Source of the DNA: an uncultured Bacteroidota bacterium
GTDB taxonomy: Bacteria; Bacteroidota; Bacteroidia; Chitinophagales; Chitinophagaceae
DNA: 37,216 nt
Reading direction: 5' to 3'
Assembly (NCBI GenBank): GCA_903824665.1
Contig: CAIJXT010000012.1
Span: 1-37,216, forward strand
Shown: positions 18,215 to 26,533 of the stretch, piece by piece
Numbering within the stretch: position 1 is the stretch's first letter
Layout of the letters: every line of letters begins with the position of its first letter
Notes under the pieces: generated by a model
The model's input: the letters and a program-made list of their open reading frames with translations, nothing else
Databases searched by the model: none
Told to the model about the DNA's origin: nothing
Program-made: the position numbers and the translations under genes

Positions 18215-19101
18215 GCTGAATGATATTTTCTGAACTTGTTTACAAAATGCTCGCCTATAACATTTACAAGCAACGTGATAAGAAAAAGAACCGAAGCGAT
18301 TGCAAACAGCGCAAAATAGTGTGTGGTTTGGTAGGGCACCTCTCCGGTTTCAATAGCTATTGTCGCAGTGATTGTACGCACGGATTGCAGAAAACCCTGC
18401 GGAAAAGCCTGAGCATTTCCGGTAGCCATCAGCACAGTCATCGTTTCGCCTATCGCACGCCCCACACCCAGCATTACAGCGGCTATGATGCCGGGTGCGG
18501 CTGCAGGTATTGTTACTTTTAACAACGTTTCCCATTTGGTGGCCCCTACACCATAGCTGGCTTCTTTGTAGGTGTGCGGCACCCCGCGCAATGCATCCTC
18601 GGCAACGGTTATGATGGTAGGCAATGCCATCACAGACAGCAGAATAGCACCGTTCAGTGCATTCAGTCCGTTGGGAAGCCCGGTTGCTCCCGCAATAAAT
18701 GGCCCTACAAATACTATCCCTAGAAAGCCTATCGCCACCGAAGGAATCGCTGCCAGCATCTCTATGGCGGGTTTCAGGATGTTCTTCTGCCGCTTGCCCG
18801 CATATTCAGAAATGTAGGCAGCTGTGCCTATGCCAAGCGGTATGGCTATTGCCATTGCGCCGAGTGTAACAAGACAAGTACTCACCAGCAATGGCAGAAT
18901 ACCATATCGGGCTATTTTCCCTGAAGGGTTCCATTGCGTACCAGTAATGAAATCCAACGGCTTTATATGCCTGAAAAATGCAAAAGTGTTATAAAGCAGC
19001 ATTAGAAAAATGCCTGTGAGTATAAGTATGACGATCAGACCCGTGATCCGGATCAACTGTTTTACAGTCTTGTCAACATACTCTCTTGCCGCCAGATTCA
19101 T
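18211..19101 (-). CDS. pstC: Phosphate ABC transporter permease PstC
   Basis: PstC pairs with PstA to form the membrane channel of the Pst importer. The 296 residues begin with a cytoplasmic stretch and a first membrane segment (about 18-40), then FITGTQWNPSG (about 61-71), typical of PstC, and the permease loop KEASYGVGATKWETLLKVTIPAAAPGI-type sequence (about 178-204), followed by GRAIGETMTVLMATGN (about 214-229). It starts 10 nt after the pstS stop codon and overlaps pstA by 4 nt. Confidence 0.95.
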   Translation of the reverse strand: MNLAAREYVDKTVKQLIRITGLIVILILTGIFLMLLYNTFAFFRHIKPLDFITGTQWNPSGKIARYGILPLLVSTCLVTLGAMAIAIPLGIGTAAYISEYAGKRQKNILKPAIEMLAAIPSVAIGFLGIVFVGPFIAGATGLPNGLNALNGAILLSVMALPTIITVAEDALRGVPHTYKEASYGVGATKWETLLKVTIPAAAPGIIAAVMLGVGRAIGETMTVLMATGNAQAFPQGFLQSVRTITATIAIETGEVPYQTTHYFALFAIASVLFLITLLVNVIGEHFVNKFRKYHSA

Positions 19102-19111
19102 AATTCCCGTT

Positions 19112-19951
19112 TTAATTCTGTTTGACGATATAATAACCCGATGCTGTGATCAGCTGCTGTCCCAGTGTACTCTGTTCGAACGCGATAAATGCAGATACCT
19201 TATTCCATGATCTGGCGGGAATGAACTGATATAGCGGCCTCTGGAAGTAGTACCTGCCGGCTTTGATCGCGGTTTCATCCAACGGCGATACACCGGGCAT
19301 GTTCGCCTTTTCCTTTATTTTCAATACCTTAACCTGCCCTGCTTGTGATCCTGTATGCAGCAGGTAGCCGGCGCCTACATATCCAATACCGGATACGTCC
19401 ATACGTACACCCTGCAGTATCTGGGCGTTTCCATTCATTTCCTTTGCCGCCGGGCTGAACTCGATTTTCAGCTTCTTACTCACAAATGAATGGGTGCCCG
19501 AGTTGCTTTGTCGCCCATAGATATTTATTGGCATGTCTATTCCAGTTACCGGTTTCCAGTTGGTGTACTTGCCACTCAGTACATTGCCCAGTGTTTCAAC
19601 ATCTATAGAGTCAAGCGGGAAATCGTTTCTGACAACAAAGGCAGTTGCATCTTCTGCAAAGACTATTGTACGAAGCACAATTCCTTTTGCCCTGAACAGG
19701 CTATCTTCCTCGTCATTAAGCGGTCGCGACGAGTTGGCAATATCTGCCTGCCCGTTAAGCAATGATGCAATACCCAGGCCCGAACCACCGCCGGAGATCG
19801 ATACACTAAAAGATCTGTTGATTTTATAAAACTGCTCGGCAAGATTTACTGCAAGGTTTACTTCTGTATCGGATCCTTTAACTTTTATGGTCTTGTCGTT
19901 GTAGCTGCAAGACCAAAGACACACAATCAGAAAGAAAGCCAGATACCGCAT
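19112..19951 (-). CDS. pstS: Phosphate ABC transporter substrate-binding lipoprotein PstS
   Basis: PstS captures phosphate at the outer face of the inner membrane for PstCAB. The 279-residue protein has a lipoprotein signal (YLAFFLIVCLWSC, lipidation at C15; Trp at -2 is unusual). The binding-site segments are visible: KGSDTEVNLAVNLAEQF (about 23-39), SGGGSGLGIASLLNGQADIANSSRPL (in two parts, about 52-77) and GRQSNSGTHSFV (about 143-154). Most PstS proteins carry a TGAGAT-like phosphate loop here; GGGSGLGI is the version of this short PstS-like branch (PBP-like_2 superfamily). It is first in pstSCAB. Upstream are a -7 box 11 nt before the ATG and an 11-bp-periodic repeat array, consistent with phosphate-starvation control. 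Confidence 0.93.
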   Translation of the reverse strand: MRYLAFFLIVCLWSCSYNDKTIKVKGSDTEVNLAVNLAEQFYKINRSFSVSISGGGSGLGIASLLNGQADIANSSRPLNDEEDSLFRAKGIVLRTIVFAEDATAFVVRNDFPLDSIDVETLGNVLSGKYTNWKPVTGIDMPINIYGRQSNSGTHSFVSKKLKIEFSPAAKEMNGNAQILQGVRMDVSGIGYVGAGYLLHTGSQAGQVKVLKIKEKANMPGVSPLDETAIKAGRYYFQRPLYQFIPARSWNKVSAFIAFEQSTLGQQLITASGYYIVKQN

Positions 19952-19962
19952 AAGGAATGTGA

Positions 19963-19970
19963 CAAAAATA
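19963..19970 (-). promoter_or_regulatory. -7 box (TATTTTTG) of the pst operon
   Basis: TATTTTTG on the minus strand fits TAnnTTTG and ends 11 nt before the pstS ATG, predicting a leader of a few nt at most. No -33 TTTG is visible; instead a direct-repeat array begins 10 bp upstream, as expected for an activator-dependent promoter. Confidence 0.5.
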
Positions 19971-19979
19971 TAGCGGCAA

Positions 19980-20020
19980 TGTTACGGCAGTATTAATCGG
20001 GTGTTAATCAATTGGTTGAC
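19980..20020 (-). promoter_or_regulatory. Pho-box-like direct repeats upstream of pstS
   Basis: Read on the plus strand, four related octamers start at exactly 11-bp steps: TGTTACGG (19980), TATTAATC (19991), TGTTAATC (20002) and TGGTTGAC (20013). The middle two agree at 7 of 8 bases; the outer two are weaker. An 11-bp period is the spacing of PhoB half-sites (7-bp repeat plus 4-bp spacer) in proteobacterial Pho boxes, and the array sits where a -35 element would be. The sequence is not the E. coli CTGTCAT consensus, so assignment to a PhoB-like regulator is inference. Confidence 0.45.
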
Positions 20021-20153
20021 GCTCTTCACTCCCCATTCACTCGTCTGTCTGATGTCTTGATTTCCAGCTTTTTACCTGTTTGAATCATTTATGCATAGCT
20101 GGTTGCCTTGCCGCTGGTATGTTCGTTTAAGTCAGGTTGTCCTGCCACCCCAA

Positions 20154-20194
20154 AAACAAACATCCCACGGTATTTTACCGTGGGATGTTTGTTT
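20154..20194 (-). terminator. Strong intrinsic terminator (19-bp stem) after the TPR gene
   Basis: AAACAAACATCCCACGGTA and its exact reverse complement flank a 3-nt loop. On the minus strand the T-rich right arm runs into GTTTTTG, giving a canonical U-tract. It lies 23 nt past the stop of the TPR gene and ends the pdhA-TPR unit. Confidence 0.85.
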
Positions 20195-20217
20195 AATCTA
20201 TTTTAAGTTGGTGTTGT

Positions 20218-20916
20218 TTAGTTCAGTTCACCCAGCTTTGCAAGTTCTTTGTCTATATCGCGAGCCTGCTGGCTGCGAGGGAATTCGTCGCGGAGACGTT
20301 TGAAAGTTTCCTTAGCTTCGTTGCCCTGTCCTGCCGCCTGGTAGGCCATGCCAAGGTGATACAGGTAAGTAGGTGTTACCAACGCATCTTCCTTATCGGT
20401 AACGGCTTGTTTCAGGCTTTCTATCGCTTTCGCGTTGTTACCGCTTTCCATGTAGGCAAGGCCTATAAGACCAGCAGCCTGACGGCCCAGAATGGTGCCC
20501 TTACCGTTAAACGCCTGCAAAGCTGTTATAGCTTTAGCCGGATCTCCCATTCTCAGATAGCAAACACCTTCATAATAGTGTGCAAGATTGCCTGCAGGTG
20601 TACCGCTGTACTTTGTAGCCAGTTTTGTAAAACCAAGATTTTTGCCATCGCCGTTCAGTGCCATATTCAGCGAGTCTGCACCGAAGTACAACTGTGGCCA
20701 GTACATAGCAGCTGCAGCTTTTTCGTCATTAGGTCCTTTAAACATCTTCATATAGGCGAAGTAACCAACCACTGCTACCAGTATAACGGTAGTGACGGTG
20801 CTGAGCATTTTTTTGTTCTTTTCGTAGAATACCTGAACATTCTCGAGCGCGTTGGTTTCCGGATAGATTGTTTCTTGCTGTGGTGCTCCAGGATTATTCC
20901 TTGCTGAATTTGCCAT
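20218..20916 (-). CDS. Membrane-anchored tetratricopeptide repeat protein
   Basis: This 232-residue protein has a short polar N-terminus, one membrane segment (TVTTVILVAVVGYFAYMKM, about residues 40-58) and a C-terminal TPR region (about 105-225) with units recognisable as NLAHYYEGVCYLRMGDPAKA, AAGLIGLAYMESGNNAKAIE and YLYHLGMAYQAAGQGNEAKE. The topology, a short N-terminal cytoplasmic tail, one helix and periplasmic TPRs, resembles YfgM/Tol-Pal-accessory-type proteins; TPRs mediate protein-protein contacts. It follows pdhA by 60 nt and has a strong terminator behind it, so the two are probably co-transcribed. No enzymatic function is visible and the partner is unknown. Confidence 0.88.
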   Translation of the reverse strand: MANSARNNPGAPQQETIYPETNALENVQVFYEKNKKMLSTVTTVILVAVVGYFAYMKMFKGPNDEKAAAAMYWPQLYFGADSLNMALNGDGKNLGFTKLATKYSGTPAGNLAHYYEGVCYLRMGDPAKAITALQAFNGKGTILGRQAAGLIGLAYMESGNNAKAIESLKQAVTDKEDALVTPTYLYHLGMAYQAAGQGNEAKETFKRLRDEFPRSQQARDIDKELAKLGELN

Positions 20917-20976
20917 AATAGTTGTAAATGGTTATGTTGATTTTTGTTAGTTGTAAATGGGTGTGTGAAGTTCTGA

Positions 20977-21969
20977 TTAGTCTGTTATGTATGGATAATT
21001 GGCATCGGTATAGATGTCTTTATACAGTTCGTTATCATCGGGCCATGGGCTTTCTTCCGCAAACTGTACAGCATCATCAACTTCCATTTTTACCTTTTCG
21101 TTGATCTGTTCTATTTGTTCTTCTGTAGCGAAATTGTTCTCCAGAATAGTTTTCAAAACCTGATTGATCGGGTCTTTTTCTTTATACTCTTCCAGTTCTT
21201 CCTTCGTACGGTACTTGGCTGGATCGCTCATAGAGTGTCCTCTGTATCGGTATGTTTTGATCTCCAGAAACGTCGGACCGCCATTTTCGCGGGCGCGGCG
21301 TACAGCGCGCTCTATCGCCTTGTGCACCTCTTCGCAGCTCATACCATCTACACTGTCGCCGGGCATGCCGTAGGCGTCTGCCAGTGGGTAGATATCAGTC
21401 ATTTTAGCGGTACGTTCTATCGAAGTACCCATTGCATAATAGTTGTTCTCGCAAATAAAAATGACTGGCAGTTGCCACAGCACTGCCATATTGAATGTTT
21501 CGTGAAGCAGACCCTGACGGGCAGCACCATCACCAAACATACAAATGGTAGCACGGTCCGTGCCATGATATTGCTCAGCAAAGGCAATACCAGCTCCCAG
21601 ACCAATCTGGCCACCTACTATACCATGCCCGCCAAAGAAGCGCTTTTCTTTAGAGAAGAAGTGCATACTTCCGCCCTTGCCCTTGGTGCAGCCTGTTGCT
21701 TTTCCGTATAGCTCAGCCATACACTCTCTCGCTGTCATTCCCTTTGCTATGGCAAGGCCATGGTCACGATAGGCAGTGATCATATTGTCATCGGGGCGTG
21801 TTGCAGACATTATGCCGGCAGCTACCGCTTCCTGCCCGATATATAAATGGCAGAACCCACGTATTTTCTGCATGCCATAAAGTTGACCGGCTTTTTCTTC
21901 AAACCGGCGCAACAGTAGCATGGATTCATACCAATTCAAATAGGTCTCTCTATCAAAAGTAGTCTGCAC
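20977..21969 (-). CDS. pdhA: Pyruvate dehydrogenase E1 component subunit alpha
   Basis: The E1-alpha subunit uses thiamine diphosphate, with E1-beta, to decarboxylate pyruvate and pass the acetyl unit to E2 lipoate, giving acetyl-CoA. The 330 residues show the family start RRFEEKAGQLYG (about 21-32), FCHLYIGQEAVAAG, AYRDHG (about 65-70), KGKGGSMHFF, GHGIVGGQIGLGAG (about 113-126), the TPP-binding motif GDGAARQG (about 144-151) ending with CENN (about 172-175), and the phosphorylation-loop-like YRYRGHSMSDPAKYR (about 240-254). Family members acting on branched-chain 2-oxoacids are similar, but the close match to bacterial PdhA motifs favours pyruvate. E1-beta and E2 are not in this window. Confidence 0.95.
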   Translation of the reverse strand: MQTTFDRETYLNWYESMLLLRRFEEKAGQLYGMQKIRGFCHLYIGQEAVAAGIMSATRPDDNMITAYRDHGLAIAKGMTARECMAELYGKATGCTKGKGGSMHFFSKEKRFFGGHGIVGGQIGLGAGIAFAEQYHGTDRATICMFGDGAARQGLLHETFNMAVLWQLPVIFICENNYYAMGTSIERTAKMTDIYPLADAYGMPGDSVDGMSCEEVHKAIERAVRRARENGGPTFLEIKTYRYRGHSMSDPAKYRTKEELEEYKEKDPINQVLKTILENNFATEEQIEQINEKVKMEVDDAVQFAEESPWPDDNELYKDIYTDANYPYITD

Positions 21970-22188
21970 TATTTTTTAAATTTGTGCGAATTTATAAAAT
22001 TTTTTGTTCCTGACGTGCCTTTCCTGATATAATAACCAAATTAACAGAAAAAACCATTTACAATACTGCTGTTATATATGAAATTATTTATTCTGTTTTG
22101 AGTTGTAATACGCTATCTATTGTGAAAACACATCCGGTCGAATTTATTTTTCAGATAGTAGCACTACAAAATGTAAATTTGAGCAGGT
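21970..22188. promoter_or_regulatory. Divergent promoter region between pdhA and recF
   Basis: These 219 bp separate pdhA (minus) from recF (plus) and are AT-rich. The recF side has TAAATTTG at 22174-22181. On the pdhA side only a one-mismatch box, TTAATTTG at 22036-22043 (minus), is visible. Confidence 0.4.
22174..22181 (+). promoter_or_regulatory. -7 box (TAAATTTG) directly before recF
   Basis: An exact TAnnTTTG match ends 7 nt before the TTG start codon of recF, so the mRNA would begin at or next to the start codon. No -33 TTTG is evident. Confidence 0.5.
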
Positions 22189-23268
22189 TTGAAAAATATA
22201 GCCAAAATAACGCTCTACCAGTACCGCAATTATTCATCTGCATCTTTTGCCTTTCCACAATTGGTTACCTGCATCACCGGGCCTAATGGCAGTGGCAAAA
22301 CCAATTTGCTTGATGCAATATATTATTTATGCTATACAAAAAGCTATTTCAGTGCTTACCAGCAAAACAGCGTGCAAAATGGGGCTGAAGGCTTCAGGGT
22401 CACGGGTGTATTCCGGAATAACGAAGAGCAGGCAACAATCAGTTGCAAATGGGTGGGTGGAAAAAAAGAAGTTTTCAGAAATGAGGTGGAATACGAGAAA
22501 GTGACCGACCATATTGGTGCTTTTTCGGCGGTAATGATCGCCCCTGACGATACAGAACTTATTAATGAGCACAGCGAACTGCGCAGGAAATGGGTAGATG
22601 GGATACTGGGACAGGCCGACAGACAATATCTGGAAAAGCTGATACGATACCAGAAAATACTGCAACAACGCAATGCATGGCTCAAGATGCAGGCATTCAG
22701 GGTGTCTGAAAATACGAATGAACTGGAGTATTACGATAGTTGCCTTGCAGAAGATGCACAGTACATCTATGAGCGGCGAGCTCATTTCCTTACAGAATTT
22801 CTGCCCTTGCTCAGCGATTATTACCACCGTTTATCCGGTGGCAGCGAGCCCATACAGGTTACCTACATCAGCGATTTATCTCAAAAACCGTTGCTCACCT
22901 GGCTACAGCAGCAACTCCAGTACGATCTGCGCTACCAGCGTACGCTCAAAGGAATACACAAAGATGATTGGGAGTTTATGCTCAATGGCCTGTCGTTAAA
23001 GCACTTCGGATCGCAGGGGCAGAAGAAGAGTTTTTTGTTTGCGCTGAAGCTGGCCCAGTATGCATGGCTCACCCGTGTTCAGGGCCACTTACCCATTCTC
23101 CTGCTCGATGATATTTTCGAAAAACTGGATCAGACCCGTATGGAGGCATTATTACGCATCATCACCGGCCCCGGGTTTGGCCAGGTTATCCTTACAGATA
23201 CGCACGCAGAGCGCATCAGAGCCGCATTCGGATCAGATTCAGAAATTGGTTTTGTAAGTTTGGGATAA
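22189..23268 (+). CDS. recF: DNA replication and repair protein RecF
   Basis: RecF is an SMC-like ATPase that, with RecO and RecR, loads RecA at single-strand gaps. The 359 residues carry Walker A GPNGSGKT (31-38), the N-terminal YRNY motif (12-15), the DD-E region VMIAPDDTELINEHSELRRK (about 115-134, typical RecF sequence), the signature-like GSQGQKKSFLFALKLAQ (about 271-287) and Walker B LPILLLDDIFEKLD (about 300-313). The start used is TTG at 22189; it gives the usual N-terminus MKNIAKITLYQYRNY, and no in-frame ATG lies nearby. It is divergent from pdhA, not in a dnaA-dnaN-recF cluster, which is common in Bacteroidota. Confidence 0.96.
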   Translation: MKNIAKITLYQYRNYSSASFAFPQLVTCITGPNGSGKTNLLDAIYYLCYTKSYFSAYQQNSVQNGAEGFRVTGVFRNNEEQATISCKWVGGKKEVFRNEVEYEKVTDHIGAFSAVMIAPDDTELINEHSELRRKWVDGILGQADRQYLEKLIRYQKILQQRNAWLKMQAFRVSENTNELEYYDSCLAEDAQYIYERRAHFLTEFLPLLSDYYHRLSGGSEPIQVTYISDLSQKPLLTWLQQQLQYDLRYQRTLKGIHKDDWEFMLNGLSLKHFGSQGQKKSFLFALKLAQYAWLTRVQGHLPILLLDDIFEKLDQTRMEALLRIITGPGFGQVILTDTHAERIRAAFGSDSEIGFVSLG

Positions 23269-23401
23269 CACCCCCTGAGCCCCTTTTTTTCTGTATTTGG
23301 GCATTTATGAACCACCTCTTTCATTTTCAGACAGTTTTTTCCTAACTTGGCTGCTGATTGTTTCAAAATAAACAACTTACTATCTGTAATATCGCCACAT
23401 T

Positions 23402-24361
23402 ATGTCATTACTGAGGAAATTCAAAGTCATAAAAATTACCGCATTTGTTATGGCCGGGCTCGCTGCAAACCCTTTGCTGGCGCAGAAGGTCTGCAAAAAC
23501 CAATACCCATGTGGGAGTTGCGCTATGCAGGATAACAATGGTAATGACCTGGCCGGTTTTACCAGGAATTACAAAAAACAGTTACTCAATTCAGGCTCAA
23601 AGGTTGTAGAGCATGCCGATGATCAGTGGGGGTACTTATTGGTGCGCACAGTGCAGGTGCCATCTGTAAGCAGCAAGTGGGAAACAAAGGGAGTGCTCGA
23701 TTATTCGGCATACATCCGCACCACGCTTGCCATGAACAAGACGAAGGCAGGCGCAACCGCCACATGGTGGGCGCGGGAGTGCAATCTCGACAACGGCCCC
23801 CTGGTGCAGGTAAAGGCGAAGGATGAAGGTAAAGTAGAAATGGAGCAACAGCGTTACGAAAAGGTAATGAGCGGATTGGGGTCAAAAAAGCTGACTTTGG
23901 TCGAATACCTTGATACCTTCAATATGCGCGATTACGATTATTTGCTCAAGAGCCATATCGTAGCCAAATGTGGTGCTATTGACCAGGATGATTATAAAAA
24001 CATCGTAGATTTTTTCAATGGTTTTATCGGTAAGTTCAGTTATGTAGATGATCCGGTGCTCACCAAAAACTCCTTCATTACGTTTGTGAAGGGAAATAGT
24101 GGCACAAGGTTTATCGCCTACTTCAATGTGGTGAATGGCAAACTGTCTGGCAAGCTGGATGCACTGGATATCCAGTACGACCGCGACCGGGATAGCGTCG
24201 TAAAAAGGACATTCAACAGGCTCACGGGCAAGACTATATACATATACGGCGATGATAGCTTCGGACTGGATAAAACAATAATTCAGTATGCCAAGGCTAA
24301 TGATCTCAAACTGCGCCGTCGCAAGACTTCTGCCACTATGAAGTTCAACGATGAGCGTTAA
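23402..24361 (+). CDS. Secreted protein of unknown function
   Basis: This 319-residue protein is not recognised. It has a signal peptide (VIKITAFVMAGLAANPLLAQ, cleavage after about residue 28), followed by a short Cys cluster CKNQYPCGSC (about 30-39) and one more Cys in each of the segments ARECNLDNG and VAKCGAIDQ. Two aromatic- and charge-rich regions, LTLVEYLDTFNMRDYDYLLK and IVDFFNGFIGKFSYVDDP, suggest an alpha/beta fold. The C-terminus is basic (LKLRRRKTS). No membrane anchor, sorting domain or catalytic motif is evident. It starts 133 nt after recF and is followed 132 nt later by glycosyltransferases with their own promoter-like box, so it may be transcribed alone. Confidence 0.8.
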   Translation: MSLLRKFKVIKITAFVMAGLAANPLLAQKVCKNQYPCGSCAMQDNNGNDLAGFTRNYKKQLLNSGSKVVEHADDQWGYLLVRTVQVPSVSSKWETKGVLDYSAYIRTTLAMNKTKAGATATWWARECNLDNGPLVQVKAKDEGKVEMEQQRYEKVMSGLGSKKLTLVEYLDTFNMRDYDYLLKSHIVAKCGAIDQDDYKNIVDFFNGFIGKFSYVDDPVLTKNSFITFVKGNSGTRFIAYFNVVNGKLSGKLDALDIQYDRDRDSVVKRTFNRLTGKTIYIYGDDSFGLDKTIIQYAKANDLKLRRRKTSATMKFNDER

Positions 24362-24460
24362 GCCCGCTGCAGATGGTAACGATTGCTCCACATCACATCT
24401 TATTAGTGCTGTGGATACTCGTCTTCAATCAGGATTGCACATTCTTCCCGCCGGGATATT

Positions 24461-24468
24461 TAGTTTTG
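24461..24468 (+). promoter_or_regulatory. -7 box (TAGTTTTG) of the glycosyltransferase pair
   Basis: TAGTTTTG fits TAnnTTTG; a TTG at 24435-24437 lies 23 nt upstream, within the accepted -33/-7 spacing. It would give a leader of about 20 nt for the gene at 24494. Confidence 0.45.
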
Positions 24469-24493
24469 TGGTGTTGTCTTTTAACGCTTTGTG

Positions 24494-25594
24494 ATGGGTG
24501 CCAAACGAATTGTATGTACGGTTACCAACGACCTGAACTACGATCAGCGTATGATACGTATATGTACCACACTGGCCGAGGCGGGTTATGATGTCACACT
24601 AGTTGGTATTTTGCGTAAGAAGAGCAAACCACTCACAGAACGTCCTTTCAAACAGGTACGATTATCCGTTGTTGCCGAGCAGGGCAAGCTCATGTACGCT
24701 CATTATTGGATAAAGCTCTTTTTCTGGCTGTTGTTCAGGAAGGCAGATATATTGTGCGCTATCGACCTGGATACCATTCTGCCGGTATTTTATGTATCAC
24801 GTATCAGAGGGTTGAAGCGGGTATACGATGCACATGAGATTTTTACCGATCTTAAAGAAGTCATTTCCCGCCCGTCTGTCCATAAAATGTGGTTATGGAT
24901 AGCACAGCATACAGTGCCCCGGTTCCCCGTGGGCTATACCATTGGTGAGTCTTATGCCGGGGACTTTGAAAAAAGGTATGGTGTGCGGTACCAGGTAGTG
25001 CGTAATGCTACCATTCTGCGGCCGGTCACAATACCCCCCAAGAAAGAACGTTATGTATTGTACCAGGGAGCCGTAAATGTAGGCAGGTGTTTCGAGCAGC
25101 TGATTCCTGCCATGAAGCAGGTAAATGCGCGGTTGATCATATGTGGCGAAGGGAATTTTTATGCCGAGGCTATGGCGCTTGCAAAAAAGCACGGTTTGGA
25201 AGATAAGGTGATTTTTAAAGGGTATGTGCCTCCTGCCCAACTTGTAGAATATACCATGCAGGCTTATATCGGAATTACATTGTTTGAAGATACCTCCCTC
25301 TCTAACCGATTGTCTATGGCTAACCGGTTTTTCGACTACATGCATTCAGGTGTTCCGCAGCTTTGCAACCGGTACCCCGAATACGAGCGGGTCAACAGTC
25401 AGTTTGAGGTAGGTACTTTGATAGATGATACAACACCGGATGCCATAGCTGCTGCGCTCAACAGTATGCTCGAAAATGATACCCGGTACAAGGTGTTGCA
25501 ACAGAACTGCCTGAAAGCACGGGAAATATATTGCTGGCAGGAGCAGGCCAAAACGCTGGTTTCCGTTTATGATTCATTGTCAAAGTCAAACTGA
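24494..25594 (+). CDS. Glycosyltransferase, GT4-like (GT-B fold)
   Basis: This 366-residue protein is a probable retaining sugar transferase acting on surface polysaccharide or a glycolipid. The N-terminal Rossmann part includes RIVCTVTNDLNYDQRMIR and TLAEAGYDVTLVG (about residues 4-36), the mid region KRVYDAHEIFTDL (about 112-124), and the C-terminal donor-binding part shows VLYQGAVNVGRCFEQLIPAM, LIICGEGN, VIFKGYVPPAQLVEY and NRFFDYMHSGVPQLCNRYPEYERV (given here in pieces), the usual GT4 series. I place the start at the ATG at 24494; a GTG immediately upstream (24491) is in frame but adds only one residue. The next glycosyltransferase begins 7 nt after its stop, so the two form an operon. 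Donor and acceptor cannot be told. Confidence 0.88.
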   Translation: MGAKRIVCTVTNDLNYDQRMIRICTTLAEAGYDVTLVGILRKKSKPLTERPFKQVRLSVVAEQGKLMYAHYWIKLFFWLLFRKADILCAIDLDTILPVFYVSRIRGLKRVYDAHEIFTDLKEVISRPSVHKMWLWIAQHTVPRFPVGYTIGESYAGDFEKRYGVRYQVVRNATILRPVTIPPKKERYVLYQGAVNVGRCFEQLIPAMKQVNARLIICGEGNFYAEAMALAKKHGLEDKVIFKGYVPPAQLVEYTMQAYIGITLFEDTSLSNRLSMANRFFDYMHSGVPQLCNRYPEYERVNSQFEVGTLIDDTTPDAIAAALNSMLENDTRYKVLQQNCLKAREIYCWQEQAKTLVSVYDSLSKSN

Positions 25595-25601
25595 TCGCTC
25601 C

Positions 25602-26381
25602 ATGGACCCAGCCAGGCATACCGTCAGTTTTAGCGTCGTTATTCCGGTGTATAACGGAGCAGACACAATATGCCGGGCGGTCGATTCTGTATTACAGCAG
25701 CGCCTTAGCCCTGCTCAGGTTATAGTTGCCGATGACGCCAGTACAGATGACACAGTAGGCATTCTGAAACGAAAATACGGAGACAGAATACTCGTAGTGG
25801 AAATGAAAACCAATGGTGGGCCGGCTGCGGCCAGAAACAAAGGGATAGAAGCGGCAACCGGAGATTACGTCGCTTTTCTGGACGATGATGATATTTGGCA
25901 CACCGACAAGCTCACTATTGTTGCAAATGCTATAGCTGCGCAGCCCGATGCACACCTCATTTTTCATAACTATACACTTCACGATTTCGATGCACACATC
26001 GGGCGCAACATACTGCCCCCTTTTTCAGTTCGCTTCAGCCAACTGTTACCCGGCAATTTCATATCTACTTCCTGTGCCGTCATACGAAACGGACATGGCT
26101 ATCGGTTTGATTCCGATATGCGCTACACCGAGGACTATGATCTGTGGTTGAGGATCGTGTACAGCCAACCTGCATATGGCATTGACCAGAACCTCACCAG
26201 GCTATTTCGCGGCATCACCTCACCCGGTGGCATCAGCAGCAATACCTGGCTCATGAGAGTAGGGGAGATGAAGGCCTATACACACCTTGTAAAGTTGAAT
26301 GTGTTATTCGGGTTGGCAGTTCCTTTTCTGATATTGTGGAGCCTGGCGAAACACCTGTTCAAACTTGTCATTCGTTCATAG
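25602..26381 (+). CDS. Glycosyltransferase family 2 (GT-A fold)
   Basis: This 259-residue inverting transferase has the GT2 start SVVIPVYNGADTICRAVDSV (about residues 11-30), VIVADDASTDDTVGIL (about 39-54), NGGPAAARNKGIEAATGDYV (about 69-88) and the metal-binding DxD-type run FLDDDDIW (about 90-97); the catalytic-side motif is TEDYDLWLRIVY (about 168-179). The C-terminus carries one hydrophobic helix (VLFGLAVPFLILWSLAK), which could tether it to the membrane. I choose the ATG at 25602, 7 nt after the upstream stop, rather than the one at 25569 inside the previous gene, because the conserved GT2 strand then starts about ten residues in. It is co-transcribed with the GT4-like gene. Confidence 0.9.
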   Translation: MDPARHTVSFSVVIPVYNGADTICRAVDSVLQQRLSPAQVIVADDASTDDTVGILKRKYGDRILVVEMKTNGGPAAARNKGIEAATGDYVAFLDDDDIWHTDKLTIVANAIAAQPDAHLIFHNYTLHDFDAHIGRNILPPFSVRFSQLLPGNFISTSCAVIRNGHGYRFDSDMRYTEDYDLWLRIVYSQPAYGIDQNLTRLFRGITSPGGISSNTWLMRVGEMKAYTHLVKLNVLFGLAVPFLILWSLAKHLFKLVIRS

Positions 26382-26533
26382 TATTACCATTCATTTGCTT
26401 TTTGTTACTGCATATGCATACCAGCCCTATGGTTTCATGTACAGATTGCCATCAAATGGTTACGCAGCCTATGTGTTTTTTGCAGGTCATATTTTGCCCG
26501 ATAGCTAATAATTATTGAAAGTCATAATGTTTA

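Noticed and set aside
25569..25601. Earlier ATG for the family 2 glycosyltransferase
   Set aside because: It lies inside the preceding gene and adds residues not expected before the conserved first beta strand.
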